The notes beneath the pieces were generated by a model. It was not told where the DNA came from. It did no database searches and worked only from the letters and a program-made list of their open reading frames with translations. Shown one piece after another: positions 1 to 9,675 of a DNA stretch of 17,731 nt. The DNA is from Cytophagales bacterium. GTDB taxonomy: Bacteria > Bacteroidota > Bacteroidia > Cytophagales > Cyclobacteriaceae. Position 1 is the first letter of the stretch. Every line of letters starts with the position of its first letter. A program made the position numbers and the translations under genes. The stretch spans positions 149 through 17,879 of the forward strand of contig DNTA01000166.1 of NCBI GenBank assembly GCA_003500135.1. Direction: 5' to 3'.

Positions 1-1
1 G

Positions 2-3000
2 ATAGAGATAGTATGGGACCAGACAGGACCCTATGATGTAAGCGTCAATTATGATAATGCGAGTGGATGTGGTGCACCATCAGCAACCACAGAAAACATT
101 ACAGTCAATCCATTGCCCACCCCAACCATCACACAAGGTGGTCTTCCTCCGGATACGGAGCAGTGCGAAAATGCAACAATTTCGTATCAAACCTCTAATA
201 CATATACTACTTATTCGTGGAATGTGCTGCAGGGTGGAACCATAACCAGTGGCACCAACGCATTCATAGTTGATGTAGATTGGGATAATAATGACAATAG
301 TAACCTGGGTATTCTGGAATTGATGGTTTCTGATGGAACATGTAACAGCGTTCCGGTGACTATCAATGTAAATATTAATCCGGCGCCGATAGATTTCGAT
401 ATCACTTCGCCAAACCCGGTTGTGGCATGTGAAGGGGAAACGTATCAGATCATCGGGGCAAATTCACAAACAAATGTTACCTATGACCTGATTGACCTTG
501 CTTCCGGCTCTTCACTGGGAGATTTTACAGGAAACGACGGCACACCTTATCAGTTCGATATAAGCCTGCCAAGCGCAGGTTCACCTTATGAATTGTTGGC
601 GCTCGCAACAGATGACAATTCGGGATGTACCCAAAATATGGATACATTAAATATTACGGTAAATCCCATTCCAGTAGCGCTAGATCAGTCTTATACCATA
701 TGTGAAGACATACCTGGAAGTGGTATCACTTCTCAAAGCTTATCAATTTTTGATGGTGATATTACCCCTACAGCGGGCGCAACAGTCGCCTGGTATAGCG
801 ATGCAGCGGCTACCATTCCAGCTCCCGATCCGGTAAACATTTCAACAGGTGACGATTTTTATGCAGTAGTTTCATCGACAAATGGATGTACTGATACTGC
901 AGTGGTTGACTTTACAGTACCGGAAGCGCCCGAAGCAAATGACTTAACTCCAACCTTCTGTTCAGATGCCATTGGAGGAACTGATGCCACTATCGATCTG
1001 ACATCACTGAATGCTTTAGTAAGTACTACCGCCGGCGCTACAGTGCAGTGGTTTACCGATCCGGGAAGAACAGGGGCAGATGAAATAGTGGCACCCGCAT
1101 TAAATAACTTTACTATAAGCGATGGAACTACCTTATATACACGGGTTACCCTGGGCAGCTGCATTAACGACGCTCAGGCTGCCTTCATAATTAATTCTAC
1201 ACCCACTGTTGCAGCGCCTCCACTACAACAGGTATGTGAAGACCTGTTAATTGGGCCGGGACAGGCATCTTTCGATCTGACATCACTGAGCAATGGTATC
1301 AATGCAGGTGCTGACTCCATAGTTTGGTATACGGATGCCGGATTTACAGCCAGAGTGGCAGATGATACCTATGAAATCATTAATAATGGTGCAAGCCGGT
1401 ATGCGCTCGTATGGTCAAATAATTGTACGAACAGCGCTCTGGTGAACTTCCAGGTGGTGAGCGCTCCTGATATTGATCCAGTGACCATTAACGAATGCGA
1501 AGAAACGTTTAGCAGCGGGCAGGTTTCCAATTATGACCTGACCATATGGGATAACGATGTGAATGGTGGTAGTGGGGATGTAGTACGATATTACAGCGAT
1601 GCGGCTTTAACCGCTGAAATTACTGCGCCTATTACGATTTCTGATGGCGAAACTTATTTCACAGAAGTGGATAATGGAAGCTGTACCAATACTTCTACGC
1701 TGGATGTAACAATTAACCGATTGCCGGAGGCGTCTAACGCTACTACAGATATTTGTCAGGATCCGAATAATCCGGGTACGGTTGATGGCGTGGACCTGAC
1801 TTCTTTTGATACACAAATTAATACAAATGCAGGAGTCACTACCAACATTACCTGGTTTGATGGGGGAATGAATCCGGTGGGAACACCTGATAATGTAAAT
1901 GGCGTAACGGATGGAACGGTATTTAATGCTGTGGTAGATAGCGCAGGATGCCAGAATATGGCCTCTCTAACCATAAACCTGAATAGTGTTCCGGCTCAAC
2001 CTGTTATAACCGGTAATTTCAGTCCGAATTGTAGCGAAGCAGGTGTGGTTTACAGTGTAACTGACGTGCCGGGTTCTACATTTACCTGGACGGTGCCCAC
2101 AGGCGCCAGCTTTACCGCCTCTGCGAACAATGAAATTACAGTCGATTTTGCTGATCAGAATGGATTTATAACGGTATTTGAAATAGATGCCAATGGTTGT
2201 GAAAGTTTAGTTGGTCAGCAACTGATCTCATTGCAGGGATGCCCCTTCAATGTAGCATTAATGGCTGATGACACTGCAGTTTGCTCAGGAGGTGATATAA
2301 CCTTTACCAATTTAACCACCGGCGCAGATGCTGCTGCCACCTACAATTGGTATTTCGGAAATCCGGCTACAACCAATCCTACCCCGGCAACGGCTAATGG
2401 TTTTGGCCCTGATTTCACGGTGAATTATGCCGGTAACGGAATTGATACCGTTGTATTGGAGGTTGTAGATCCTGTAAATGGTACGGAAACCGACACGGTA
2501 TTTATCAATATACAAGCGGTGCCGACAGCAAGTATTGCAGCGCTTACACCGGATGCATGTGAAGGAAGTACAGCATCACTCGAATTCAGCTTTACCGGCC
2601 CGGGACCTTATGATATTACTTATACCGATGGAATTTCCACTTTCAATGAAACGACGTCTAATAATCCTTTTATAGCATCCGTTAGTCCAATTGATACCAC
2701 GACGTATGAATTGTTATCAGTGAATAATGGAATTTGTGCGGGAACTATCGCTAGTAACCTGGCCACCATAAATGTAGCTCCAACCCAGTTTGTTGAAATA
2801 AATCTGGAAAATGTCACGGTTAATCCGGGAGAAACCTTTACGGTGCCTGTTCGAATAAATGACTGGGATACGGTTACCAACGCGGCATTCACAATTAACT
2901 GGAACCCTGTTCAAGTATCTTATGACGGATTTGTAAACAGTGATATCCAAAATATTGGCGCTGCTAATTTTGACGCCAGTCTGGCAGGTGGCGGTATATT

Positions 3001-6000
3001 AACATTTAACTGGAGTACAGCTTCAATGCTGGATACTACCATTACGAATAATACAATCTTATTTGAATTGTCCTTTACGGCAATTGGAATAGGCAATTGT
3101 AACAATACAGCGATATCTATTGATCCGGCAGGAGTAGCGCCGTTAAGTATAGGCACATTTGATGGCTTATGCGAGGCGGTGGTGAACGTATCAAATGGTC
3201 AAATCAATACCTTACCGGCTCCTCCGATTCCGGATACCGATACGGTTGGGATTTGTCTAAATGGCAATGGTGACATTGACCTGGGCGCCACACCTGTAAG
3301 TGGTGGTCTGATACGTTGGTTTGAAGATGCTTCATTAACTACTGAAATTGCCACCGGGAATATCCTTGATATTAATTTAAATACAACAACAGCCTACGAT
3401 ACTGTATTCTATCTCACGCAGGAAGTGACAGGTTGTGGCGTTTCAGATCCCGATTCAGTCCGCGTGATCATTTCTGATTTTACCGGTACGCCAGGTATTG
3501 TTGCTGATGTTCCTTCAGCCTGCCCGGGAGACCCGGTTACCTTTACTGCCAGTCCGGCAGGTCAGGCCCAGTATGACTTCTTCATCAATGGAGTCCTGGC
3601 CGTTTCAGGTAGCAACGAGGTATTCGTGGTGGATACATTGTCCAATCAGGACTCAGTCAGTGTATCGATCACTAATGCAGGAGGATGTTCCGTTGATGTA
3701 GATGGTATAAAGATTAATATTACAGAATTTATAGTTGATGCTGTGGTAACGGACCCAACTGGTTGTGGAGGGAATGACGGAACCATAACAATCAATAGTG
3801 TAAGTGGTGGCACAGGGCCATACAGCTTCCTGTACTCTTCATCGCCTATTCCATTGGCTGATCCCACTAATCCTAATCAAAGCAGTTTGGTTGCCGGTAC
3901 TTATCAGTTACAAATAACGGAGGATGCAGGTGCAAACTGTTCACAGACGTTTACCTATAATCTGAGGAATCCTGTACCGTTTAGATCATCAATTGTGGAT
4001 ATTTCAAATGTAACAACATTTGGAGGTAGCGATGGGTTTGTAACCATAGGTATTTCACCGCAACAGCCGGGCTATAACGTTTCCTGGACTGGAACTGGAA
4101 CTATTACCAATCCGAATCAAACCACGGATTCGTTGAGTACGATCAGCAACTTGACTGCTGGTGATTATAAAGCAATTATTTCAGACGGAATCTGTATTGA
4201 TTCCCTCCTGATTAATATTACGCAGCCATTGCCCGGAGGTGGGGGAAATCTGTTAGTGGATGTCGTAAACCTTAACGATGTAAGCACTTGTGGTGCAGCT
4301 GACGGAAGTATAGAAGTTTCCGTAATAGGAGGCTCAGGAAATTATACCTATTTATGGTCAAAAGTTGGTGATCCGACTTTTTCAGCGCCTGATGCAGCTC
4401 TGATAAATGGTTTGGATGGAGGACAGTATTCCGTTGAAGTGCGCGACGTAAACAGCCCGACTTTAGTAGGGTTTAAAAACAATATAAATGTAACTGAACC
4501 ACCACAATTTATTTTGACTACAAGTACAGTTGATAATCAAACCTGTAGTACAAATGGTGGTCAGATCATCTTTACTATTAACGGTGGTGTTGGGCCGAAA
4601 TTTGGATATTCTATCAATGGAGTGGACTACTTTAGCTATTCAGCGCCAGCCGATACCATTACCAATCTTGGTGCAGCCACCTATAACCTGATGGTTATCG
4701 ATTCCGGTTCAATGTGTATGACAACAGAACCTGTTATCGTTAACAACGGTCCTGACTTTAATGTAAATGTATCTACCGGAAATGCGGCGTGTAACACCTC
4801 GCCTACTGGTGAAGCGCTGCTGACAGTTGTTTCAGGCGGCTCAGGAAATGGAAATTATTATTACAGTGTTGACAATGGTGTAACGTATCAACCTTTCATA
4901 GGAACCGACAGAACGAACTTCAAGAATTTATTGCCTGGAAGCTACAGCTATCTCGTAAAAGACTCACTGTCGGGTTGCGAGGTTTCCCTGGTGGCAAATG
5001 TTGGGGTTTCCAATTCACTTATTGCCGATGCAGGCTTCGATGAAACCATTTGTGCTGATACGCTTCAACTCAAGGCGAATAATCCGGGAACGGGTAATAT
5101 CGGGACATGGAGCCTGTTTAGCCCGGTAGATCCGGCCGTCACATTTGATGATGTCAATGAGGCAGGCACAAAAATCCGTGGATTATCCTCTCTGACGACT
5201 TATACCTTAGTGTGGACCGTTGAAGACAACGGTGGCGTATGTTCGGTAAGTGATACCGTATTGATCACGACCGAAGATTTGACGGATTGCCCTACAGGCG
5301 CATGTCCGATCACAGCCACGGTACTGGAAACCGTTCCATCAACCTGTTTTAATACTCCTAATGGTTCAGTAAGGATTGAAGTCGCGGGAGGAACGAGCCC
5401 GTATGAATACACCATAGATGGAACAAACTGGTTTACATTTGTATCCGGTAATTTCATTAACGGTTTACCAATAGGGGATTACAATATTGCAATCCGTCAG
5501 GTTTCTGACCCAAGTTGTACGGATGCTGTGGCAATCAGTATGCCTTCTACCAATCCTGAAATCGTATTTGATGGCCCGTTTGTTACTATTTTACAACCGA
5601 ATTGTCAGACGGCTGATGGTCAGGTAGAAGTGCCTATTATTTCTGGTGGTCAAGCTCCATACGATTATACACTGGATGGCGTTTCGTTCAATATGCCTGC
5701 TGACCGAACCATTACGGGATTAACTGCTGGCAGACGCGATTTCCAAATCATTGATAACACAGGATGTACAGTGGATACTGGTTTTGTAGTTACTTCACCT
5801 GGTAAGGTAATCGCTTCACTAAATGAAGAGGCTGTAAGGTGTTCATCTATTCAATTAAAATCGGGAATTGAAATAGTGGTTGATCAGGTGAATACAGATG
5901 TATCAGGTCCTTATGAAGCTGTTATTACCGGACTAGGTCAGAATGACGGATACCTGGAAACGTTCCAGATTCCGGCACAGGGCACCAAAACTGTTTTGGG

Positions 6001-6979
6001 CTTAGAGAAAGGTTTCTACAATGTAGTAGTTCAGTCCACATCCGGTAATGGTTGTGCGTATGAGGAGGACATCCAACTGTCTGAAGGACCATCTCCGGTT
6101 GGTTTTGATATCATTGATCGGGTAGATGTGGTGCCTTGCCAGGGCGACTTTGCCAGCATTACCATTGGCAACCCGAGAGGTGATCAGGATACCATATTCT
6201 ATGCAAACTTATTGAATGATGCCGGAGTAGTAATTCAATCGACCGAACTCACTTATGCCCAGTTAGAAGCAGGTTATACCTTCAGCAATATCGAAGCAGG
6301 TAATTATCAGGTTCAGTTAACACAAAACCAGGATGGTTGTGAAAGCATAACCGAACTTTCTGAAGTATTAATAATTGGTGAACCCAATACGCCTCTCGCA
6401 ATTGATATCAGGGACTCAGGTGTGTCTTTAACCAATAAACCCACAGGTCATATCGTAGCAGAGCTCACCTCGATCAGTGGTGGAGCGCCATATTTGTCTC
6501 TCATACAACTTACTGAGCCAAATCCGGTCACACCAATCACACCTGCAGAGATCATTGAGTTTAATGACAGTCAGGATTTTATTGAGTATGATGAAATAAG
6601 TAATGGTATTTTCAGGGTGAGATATGATGATTTATATTCTGCTACCTATACATTGATCGCTGAAGATGCGTTTGGATGTCAGGTAACACTTGAATTCGAT
6701 CTGGGCTTCGACAATACCCTGGTTATACCCAATGTATTTACACCAAATGATGATGGTTTCAATGATGACTTCGATATCATTAACCTTCCGGCAGAAGGTT
6801 CACAATTAGTGGTGTCGAACCGTTCCGGAAAGATCGTATATGAATCGGACAATTATACCATTGATAACCTTTGGGATGGAGGTGAAGTAAATGATGGCAT
6901 ATATTTCTATGTGTTAAGTACTCCCGATGGTGAAGAATACAAAGGATGGGTTGAAATCTGGAGAGGCGCCCGACCTTAA
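2..6979 (+). CDS. Giant modular surface protein with T9SS type B (gliding motility-associated) C-terminal domain, 5' end missing
   Basis: The reading frame is open from base 2, so the true start and signal peptide lie upstream; 2325 residues are visible (numbered from base 2). Modules in order: Ig-like repeats at about 225-667, each with a Cys near both ends and a WYTDA-type core; a PKD-like domain about 748-838; a cohesin-like beta domain about 928-1071; another Ig-like unit about 1082-1158; a long run of SprB-like repeats (pattern C..DG.I.....GG..PY.Y...G) from about 1245 to 1935, interrupted by one PKD-like unit; divergent modules; and a terminal domain at 2238-2325 carrying VFTPNDDGFND and ending WRGARP, the CHU_C/type B sorting signal. 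Family knowledge: such proteins cross the outer membrane by T9SS and act as adhesins in gliding or polymer binding. Composition is extreme: no Lys in the first 1236 residues and one His overall. Ligand unknown. Confidence 0.93.
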   Translation: MEIVWDQTGPYDVSVNYDNASGCGAPSATTENITVNPLPTPTITQGGLPPDTEQCENATISYQTSNTYTTYSWNVLQGGTITSGTNAFIVDVDWDNNDNSNLGILELMVSDGTCNSVPVTINVNINPAPIDFDITSPNPVVACEGETYQIIGANSQTNVTYDLIDLASGSSLGDFTGNDGTPYQFDISLPSAGSPYELLALATDDNSGCTQNMDTLNITVNPIPVALDQSYTICEDIPGSGITSQSLSIFDGDITPTAGATVAWYSDAAATIPAPDPVNISTGDDFYAVVSSTNGCTDTAVVDFTVPEAPEANDLTPTFCSDAIGGTDATIDLTSLNALVSTTAGATVQWFTDPGRTGADEIVAPALNNFTISDGTTLYTRVTLGSCINDAQAAFIINSTPTVAAPPLQQVCEDLLIGPGQASFDLTSLSNGINAGADSIVWYTDAGFTARVADDTYEIINNGASRYALVWSNNCTNSALVNFQVVSAPDIDPVTINECEETFSSGQVSNYDLTIWDNDVNGGSGDVVRYYSDAALTAEITAPITISDGETYFTEVDNGSCTNTSTLDVTINRLPEASNATTDICQDPNNPGTVDGVDLTSFDTQINTNAGVTTNITWFDGGMNPVGTPDNVNGVTDGTVFNAVVDSAGCQNMASLTINLNSVPAQPVITGNFSPNCSEAGVVYSVTDVPGSTFTWTVPTGASFTASANNEITVDFADQNGFITVFEIDANGCESLVGQQLISLQGCPFNVALMADDTAVCSGGDITFTNLTTGADAAATYNWYFGNPATTNPTPATANGFGPDFTVNYAGNGIDTVVLEVVDPVNGTETDTVFINIQAVPTASIAALTPDACEGSTASLEFSFTGPGPYDITYTDGISTFNETTSNNPFIASVSPIDTTTYELLSVNNGICAGTIASNLATINVAPTQFVEINLENVTVNPGETFTVPVRINDWDTVTNAAFTINWNPVQVSYDGFVNSDIQNIGAANFDASLAGGGILTFNWSTASMLDTTITNNTILFELSFTAIGIGNCNNTAISIDPAGVAPLSIGTFDGLCEAVVNVSNGQINTLPAPPIPDTDTVGICLNGNGDIDLGATPVSGGLIRWFEDASLTTEIATGNILDINLNTTTAYDTVFYLTQEVTGCGVSDPDSVRVIISDFTGTPGIVADVPSACPGDPVTFTASPAGQAQYDFFINGVLAVSGSNEVFVVDTLSNQDSVSVSITNAGGCSVDVDGIKINITEFIVDAVVTDPTGCGGNDGTITINSVSGGTGPYSFLYSSSPIPLADPTNPNQSSLVAGTYQLQITEDAGANCSQTFTYNLRNPVPFRSSIVDISNVTTFGGSDGFVTIGISPQQPGYNVSWTGTGTITNPNQTTDSLSTISNLTAGDYKAIISDGICIDSLLINITQPLPGGGGNLLVDVVNLNDVSTCGAADGSIEVSVIGGSGNYTYLWSKVGDPTFSAPDAALINGLDGGQYSVEVRDVNSPTLVGFKNNINVTEPPQFILTTSTVDNQTCSTNGGQIIFTINGGVGPKFGYSINGVDYFSYSAPADTITNLGAATYNLMVIDSGSMCMTTEPVIVNNGPDFNVNVSTGNAACNTSPTGEALLTVVSGGSGNGNYYYSVDNGVTYQPFIGTDRTNFKNLLPGSYSYLVKDSLSGCEVSLVANVGVSNSLIADAGFDETICADTLQLKANNPGTGNIGTWSLFSPVDPAVTFDDVNEAGTKIRGLSSLTTYTLVWTVEDNGGVCSVSDTVLITTEDLTDCPTGACPITATVLETVPSTCFNTPNGSVRIEVAGGTSPYEYTIDGTNWFTFVSGNFINGLPIGDYNIAIRQVSDPSCTDAVAISMPSTNPEIVFDGPFVTILQPNCQTADGQVEVPIISGGQAPYDYTLDGVSFNMPADRTITGLTAGRRDFQIIDNTGCTVDTGFVVTSPGKVIASLNEEAVRCSSIQLKSGIEIVVDQVNTDVSGPYEAVITGLGQNDGYLETFQIPAQGTKTVLGLEKGFYNVVVQSTSGNGCAYEEDIQLSEGPSPVGFDIIDRVDVVPCQGDFASITIGNPRGDQDTIFYANLLNDAGVVIQSTELTYAQLEAGYTFSNIEAGNYQVQLTQNQDGCESITELSEVLIIGEPNTPLAIDIRDSGVSLTNKPTGHIVAELTSISGGAPYLSLIQLTEPNPVTPITPAEIIEFNDSQDFIEYDEISNGIFRVRYDDLYSATYTLIAEDAFGCQVTLEFDLGFDNTLVIPNVFTPNDDGFNDDFDIINLPAEGSQLVVSNRSGKIVYESDNYTIDNLWDGGEVNDGIYFYVLSTPDGEEYKGWVEIWRGARP
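674..2002 (+). repeat. Five tandem Ig-like protein repeats within the giant surface protein
   Basis: About five units of 85-92 residues follow one another (residues about 225-667). Each starts near a C-E/Q/S-D motif, contains a DLTSL-like strand and a W-Y/F-T-D-A-like core, then an ISDG-like turn, a second Cys and a proline-rich linker. Units 2 and 3 share an identical 18-base stretch (993-1010 and 1272-1289), which hints at duplication; elsewhere the DNA has diverged. The repeats probably form a rod that holds the distal modules away from the cell. Confidence 0.7.
3735..5810 (+). repeat. Run of SprB-like repeats within the giant surface protein
   Basis: About seven units of roughly 80 residues carry the SprB pattern: a Cys, then a GSDG/AADGSI-like turn, an I.GGSGPY.Y-like strand, a GL.AG.Y-like strand and a final C or proline-rich linker. 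One PKD/Ig-like unit (about 5018-5290) interrupts them. The name comes from the Flavobacterium mobile adhesin SprB; sharing the repeat does not prove a motility role. Confidence 0.65.
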
Positions 6980-7006
6980 TTCTAAATAAAAAAGATCAAT
7001 GTCGAA

Positions 7007-7036
7007 GAAGGCAGCTCAAAAGAGCCGCCTTTTTTT
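7007..7036 (+). terminator. Rho-independent terminator of the giant surface-protein gene
   Basis: The hairpin arms AAGGCAGCTC (7008-7017) and GAGCCGCCTT (7022-7031) pair with one mismatch around an AAAA loop. A T run follows to 7036. It lies 28 bases after the stop codon and is oriented for the + strand gene; the opposite direction lacks a good T tract. Confidence 0.85.
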
Positions 7037-7107
7037 GTTAGCATCTTTACAGGAATTATCCATTTCATTTTATTTATATTAAGAAATAAAAACCTGCTGA
7101 CAAAGGA

Positions 7108-8118
7108 CTAAATCTTTGCCAGAAACGCCATTGTGTCTACATTATCCGCATAATCATCTACCTTTGGGAACTGTGCCTTTCCAAAGGGTACGGCGCGGTC
7201 AAATACTTCCGGGTCGGCTACTATACACTGCGTTTTGTTTTCATTTTGATTTATTCTCTGTTTAACCTCCGACAATTTATCATAGAACTCCAGGTACAGG
7301 AGACTTGTAGGTGATACCCAATCCAGGTTTTCTTCCAGTAAAACATAGCCAAAATCAAAATAAGGGGCTTGTCTTACCTGTAGAATACTTTTATTATAAA
7401 AATAGTTATTGGCATATTTATGGTGGTCCATCAGGTCTTGCCATTTTTTCCAGGCCGAGTCCAATTTTCCGAGGTCATATCCCTTTGGTAAAAAAATATG
7501 GGAGACATTGCGGCAACCCATTCCGAAATAAGTAAATATGTCATCGCCTAATCCTTCCAACTGTTCTGTGGTAGTATTGTCATCGACGATACTTACCGAT
7601 GTTCGGTTTTGACGAATGATATGAGGAATATCTTTAAAATAATAGTGAAAATATCTGGCGCTGTTGTCACTTCCCGTTGCAATCAGTGCATCAACACCTT
7701 TCATGTTATCTGTAAATTCGATTAAGCTTTGCCAGCGGGGCTCAATACCGATTAAACATTCGGTAATAAATGGAATAAGATATTTATCCTGACTACTAAG
7801 CTTGCCTTGTAGCCTGTTGCCGGATAAAAGCACGCATAAGAAATCATGGAACCCTACCATTGGAATGTTTCCTGCCATGATGACCCCAACATTTTTGGCG
7901 TTACTACGGTCGGCATCGTATTGGTCCAGCCAGGTGGCCACTTTTTGTGGCTCCAGAAGTACAAGCATCCCTTTCCATGCCAGCTTAAGATTGTCAAAAG
8001 TGAACCAGGGATTATGAATATAAGCCTTGTGAAAAAGCTCATTTTTATCGCTTATTGATAATCTTTCTAATTTACTATGTAATGCCGAAAAACTCTTTTT
8101 CAGATGATCCAATTCCAT
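7108..8118 (-). CDS. LuxC-type acyl-CoA reductase family protein
   Basis: 336 residues from the ATG at 8118. The frame is open back to 8205, but the extra 29 residues look like untranslated AT-rich DNA and would leave only 6 bp to the divergent ferredoxin gene. The sequence matches the acyl-CoA reductase (LuxC, PF05893) family: MAGNIPMVGFHD at about 81-92 in the nucleotide-binding half, GSDNSARYF at 149-157, and GMGCRNVS with Cys202, the position expected for the acyl-thioester cysteine. Family role: NADPH-dependent reduction of activated fatty acids to aldehydes. No LuxD, LuxE or luciferase genes are in the window, so light production is not implied. The product may feed lipid or aldehyde metabolism, perhaps with electrons from the neighbouring ferredoxin, but that link is inference. 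Family assignment is firm; the substrate is not known. Confidence 0.85.
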   Translation of the reverse strand: MELDHLKKSFSALHSKLERLSISDKNELFHKAYIHNPWFTFDNLKLAWKGMLVLLEPQKVATWLDQYDADRSNAKNVGVIMAGNIPMVGFHDFLCVLLSGNRLQGKLSSQDKYLIPFITECLIGIEPRWQSLIEFTDNMKGVDALIATGSDNSARYFHYYFKDIPHIIRQNRTSVSIVDDNTTTEQLEGLGDDIFTYFGMGCRNVSHIFLPKGYDLGKLDSAWKKWQDLMDHHKYANNYFYNKSILQVRQAPYFDFGYVLLEENLDWVSPTSLLYLEFYDKLSEVKQRINQNENKTQCIVADPEVFDRAVPFGKAQFPKVDDYADNVDTMAFLAKI

Positions 8119-8559
<441 letters not shown>

Positions 8560-8577
8560 GTTTGAATACAGCATTAT

Positions 8578-8608
8578 AAAAGCCTCATAGAAATATGGGG
8601 CTTTTTTT
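8578..8608 (+). terminator. Rho-independent terminator after the ferredoxin gene
   Basis: AAAGCCTCAT (8579-8588) pairs with ATGGGGCTTT (8595-8604) over ten base pairs including one G-U. The loop is six bases and seven T residues follow (8602-8608). It sits 19 bases after the ferredoxin stop. Confidence 0.9.
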
Positions 8609-8641
8609 GTTCATAAGAGTTGATGAAAAACAACAGAGGTG

Positions 8642-9547
8642 CTATTTCATTTTAGCCCTTTTGATCAGGTAAGCGCTTAGTATTTTGTCAAAATCCTCCC
8701 GGATGTCAGCTTCAATGAAGTCAATTTTAAAATCGCCACACTTGTATTTAAGATCATTATAATAACTTCTGGCCCGTGCCTGATATTGCTTTTGAACATC
8801 CTGTGGCTGAAGTCTGATCTTTTCACCGGTTTCCAGGTCAATAAATTCATGAGGCCTGTGGCTGAATTCGAATTTAAGTTCGGTCTCGTGGTCAGCCACA
8901 TGAAATAGCAATACCTCATGCTGGTTATGTTTCAGATGGTGCATCGCTGTAAGAATTTCCTGCGAATCACTGTGATTGTCAAACATATCACTAAAAATTA
9001 TTACGAGCGAACGCTTATGGATTTTGTTGGCAATTTGATGCAATACTTCCGGAATACTCCTGGTTTCCCTCCGCTGATCGCGTTTCAATAGCTTTTCCAG
9101 CTCTATATACATTTTGTGTAAATGCGATGAAGTAGATTTGATTGGAGTTTGAAGTTCAATGTCATCAGAAAAAGTTGTCAGGCCTACCGCGTCTCTTTGC
9201 TTGTGTAAAAGATATGACAAGGCAGCTGCAGCCATTATGCTAAACGTGATTTTACCATTATTATCTACGGGATAATACATCGAGGAGGAAGTGTCGATCA
9301 ATATATTGCACCGTAAATTGGTCTCTTCTTCATAGCGCTTGGTAAAAAGCCGGTCAGTGCGTGCATACACTTTCCAGTCAATATTCTTTGTACTTTCACC
9401 GGTGTTATACAATCGATGTTCCGCGAATTCCACGGAAAATCCGTGATAGGGTGATTTGTGTAGACCGGTAATAAATCCCTCCACCAATTGCTTGGCCATG
9501 AGGTCTATTCTGTTGAATTCCCTTACCAGTTGTAAGTCTATTTTCAT
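8642..9547 (-). CDS. DUF58 domain-containing protein (VWA-like fold)
   Basis: 301 residues starting at the ATG at 9547. The N-terminal half carries the DUF58 signature: YNTGESTKNIDWKVYART at about 47-64, then RYEEE. A metal-ion-dependent adhesion site follows: D85-T-S87-S-S89, Thr124 in GLTTFSDD, and Asp187 in IIFSDMFDN. There is no signal peptide or transmembrane segment, so it is probably cytoplasmic. In many bacteria such proteins are encoded beside a MoxR AAA ATPase and Bat proteins and are thought to help assemble or regulate protein complexes. Here no MoxR gene is adjacent: the upstream gene is divergent, and the downstream ferredoxin gene is convergent. It therefore looks monocistronic. 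The molecular function is unknown. Confidence 0.9.
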   Translation of the reverse strand: MKIDLQLVREFNRIDLMAKQLVEGFITGLHKSPYHGFSVEFAEHRLYNTGESTKNIDWKVYARTDRLFTKRYEEETNLRCNILIDTSSSMYYPVDNNGKITFSIMAAAALSYLLHKQRDAVGLTTFSDDIELQTPIKSTSSHLHKMYIELEKLLKRDQRRETRSIPEVLHQIANKIHKRSLVIIFSDMFDNHSDSQEILTAMHHLKHNQHEVLLFHVADHETELKFEFSHRPHEFIDLETGEKIRLQPQDVQKQYQARARSYYNDLKYKCGDFKIDFIEADIREDFDKILSAYLIKRAKMK

Positions 9548-9634
9548 AACTATGAAATGCCAGGATTAATGAAATGTTTTAAAAAGTTCACCATCAAATT
9601 GAATTGAACAAGTTCATAATAAAATAACTTTCAG

Positions 9635-9666
9635 TGAAATTTCTTATTACTAAATTTCAATTTTTT
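9635..9666 (+). other. Terminator-like hairpin in the divergent spacer upstream of the PUR gene
   Basis: TGAAATTT (9635-9642) and AAATTTCA (9652-9659) form a perfect eight-pair stem with a nine-base loop, followed by six T residues (9661-9666). Both flanking genes point away, so there is no obvious upstream gene to terminate. It may be AT-rich coincidence, an end for an unannotated short transcript, or a block to antisense transcription. A TGAAC-AA-GTTCA inverted repeat (9605-9616) lies just before it. Confidence 0.3.
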
Positions 9667-9675
9667 ACCAACACA

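Noticed and set aside
113..115. TTG at 113 as start of the giant protein
   Set aside because: The frame is open back to base 2 and the preceding codons encode the same Ig/PKD-like module, so this is not a start.
859..1164. 101-codon minus-strand frame inside the giant gene
   Set aside because: It is a shadow of the coding repeats on the + strand with no independent motif.
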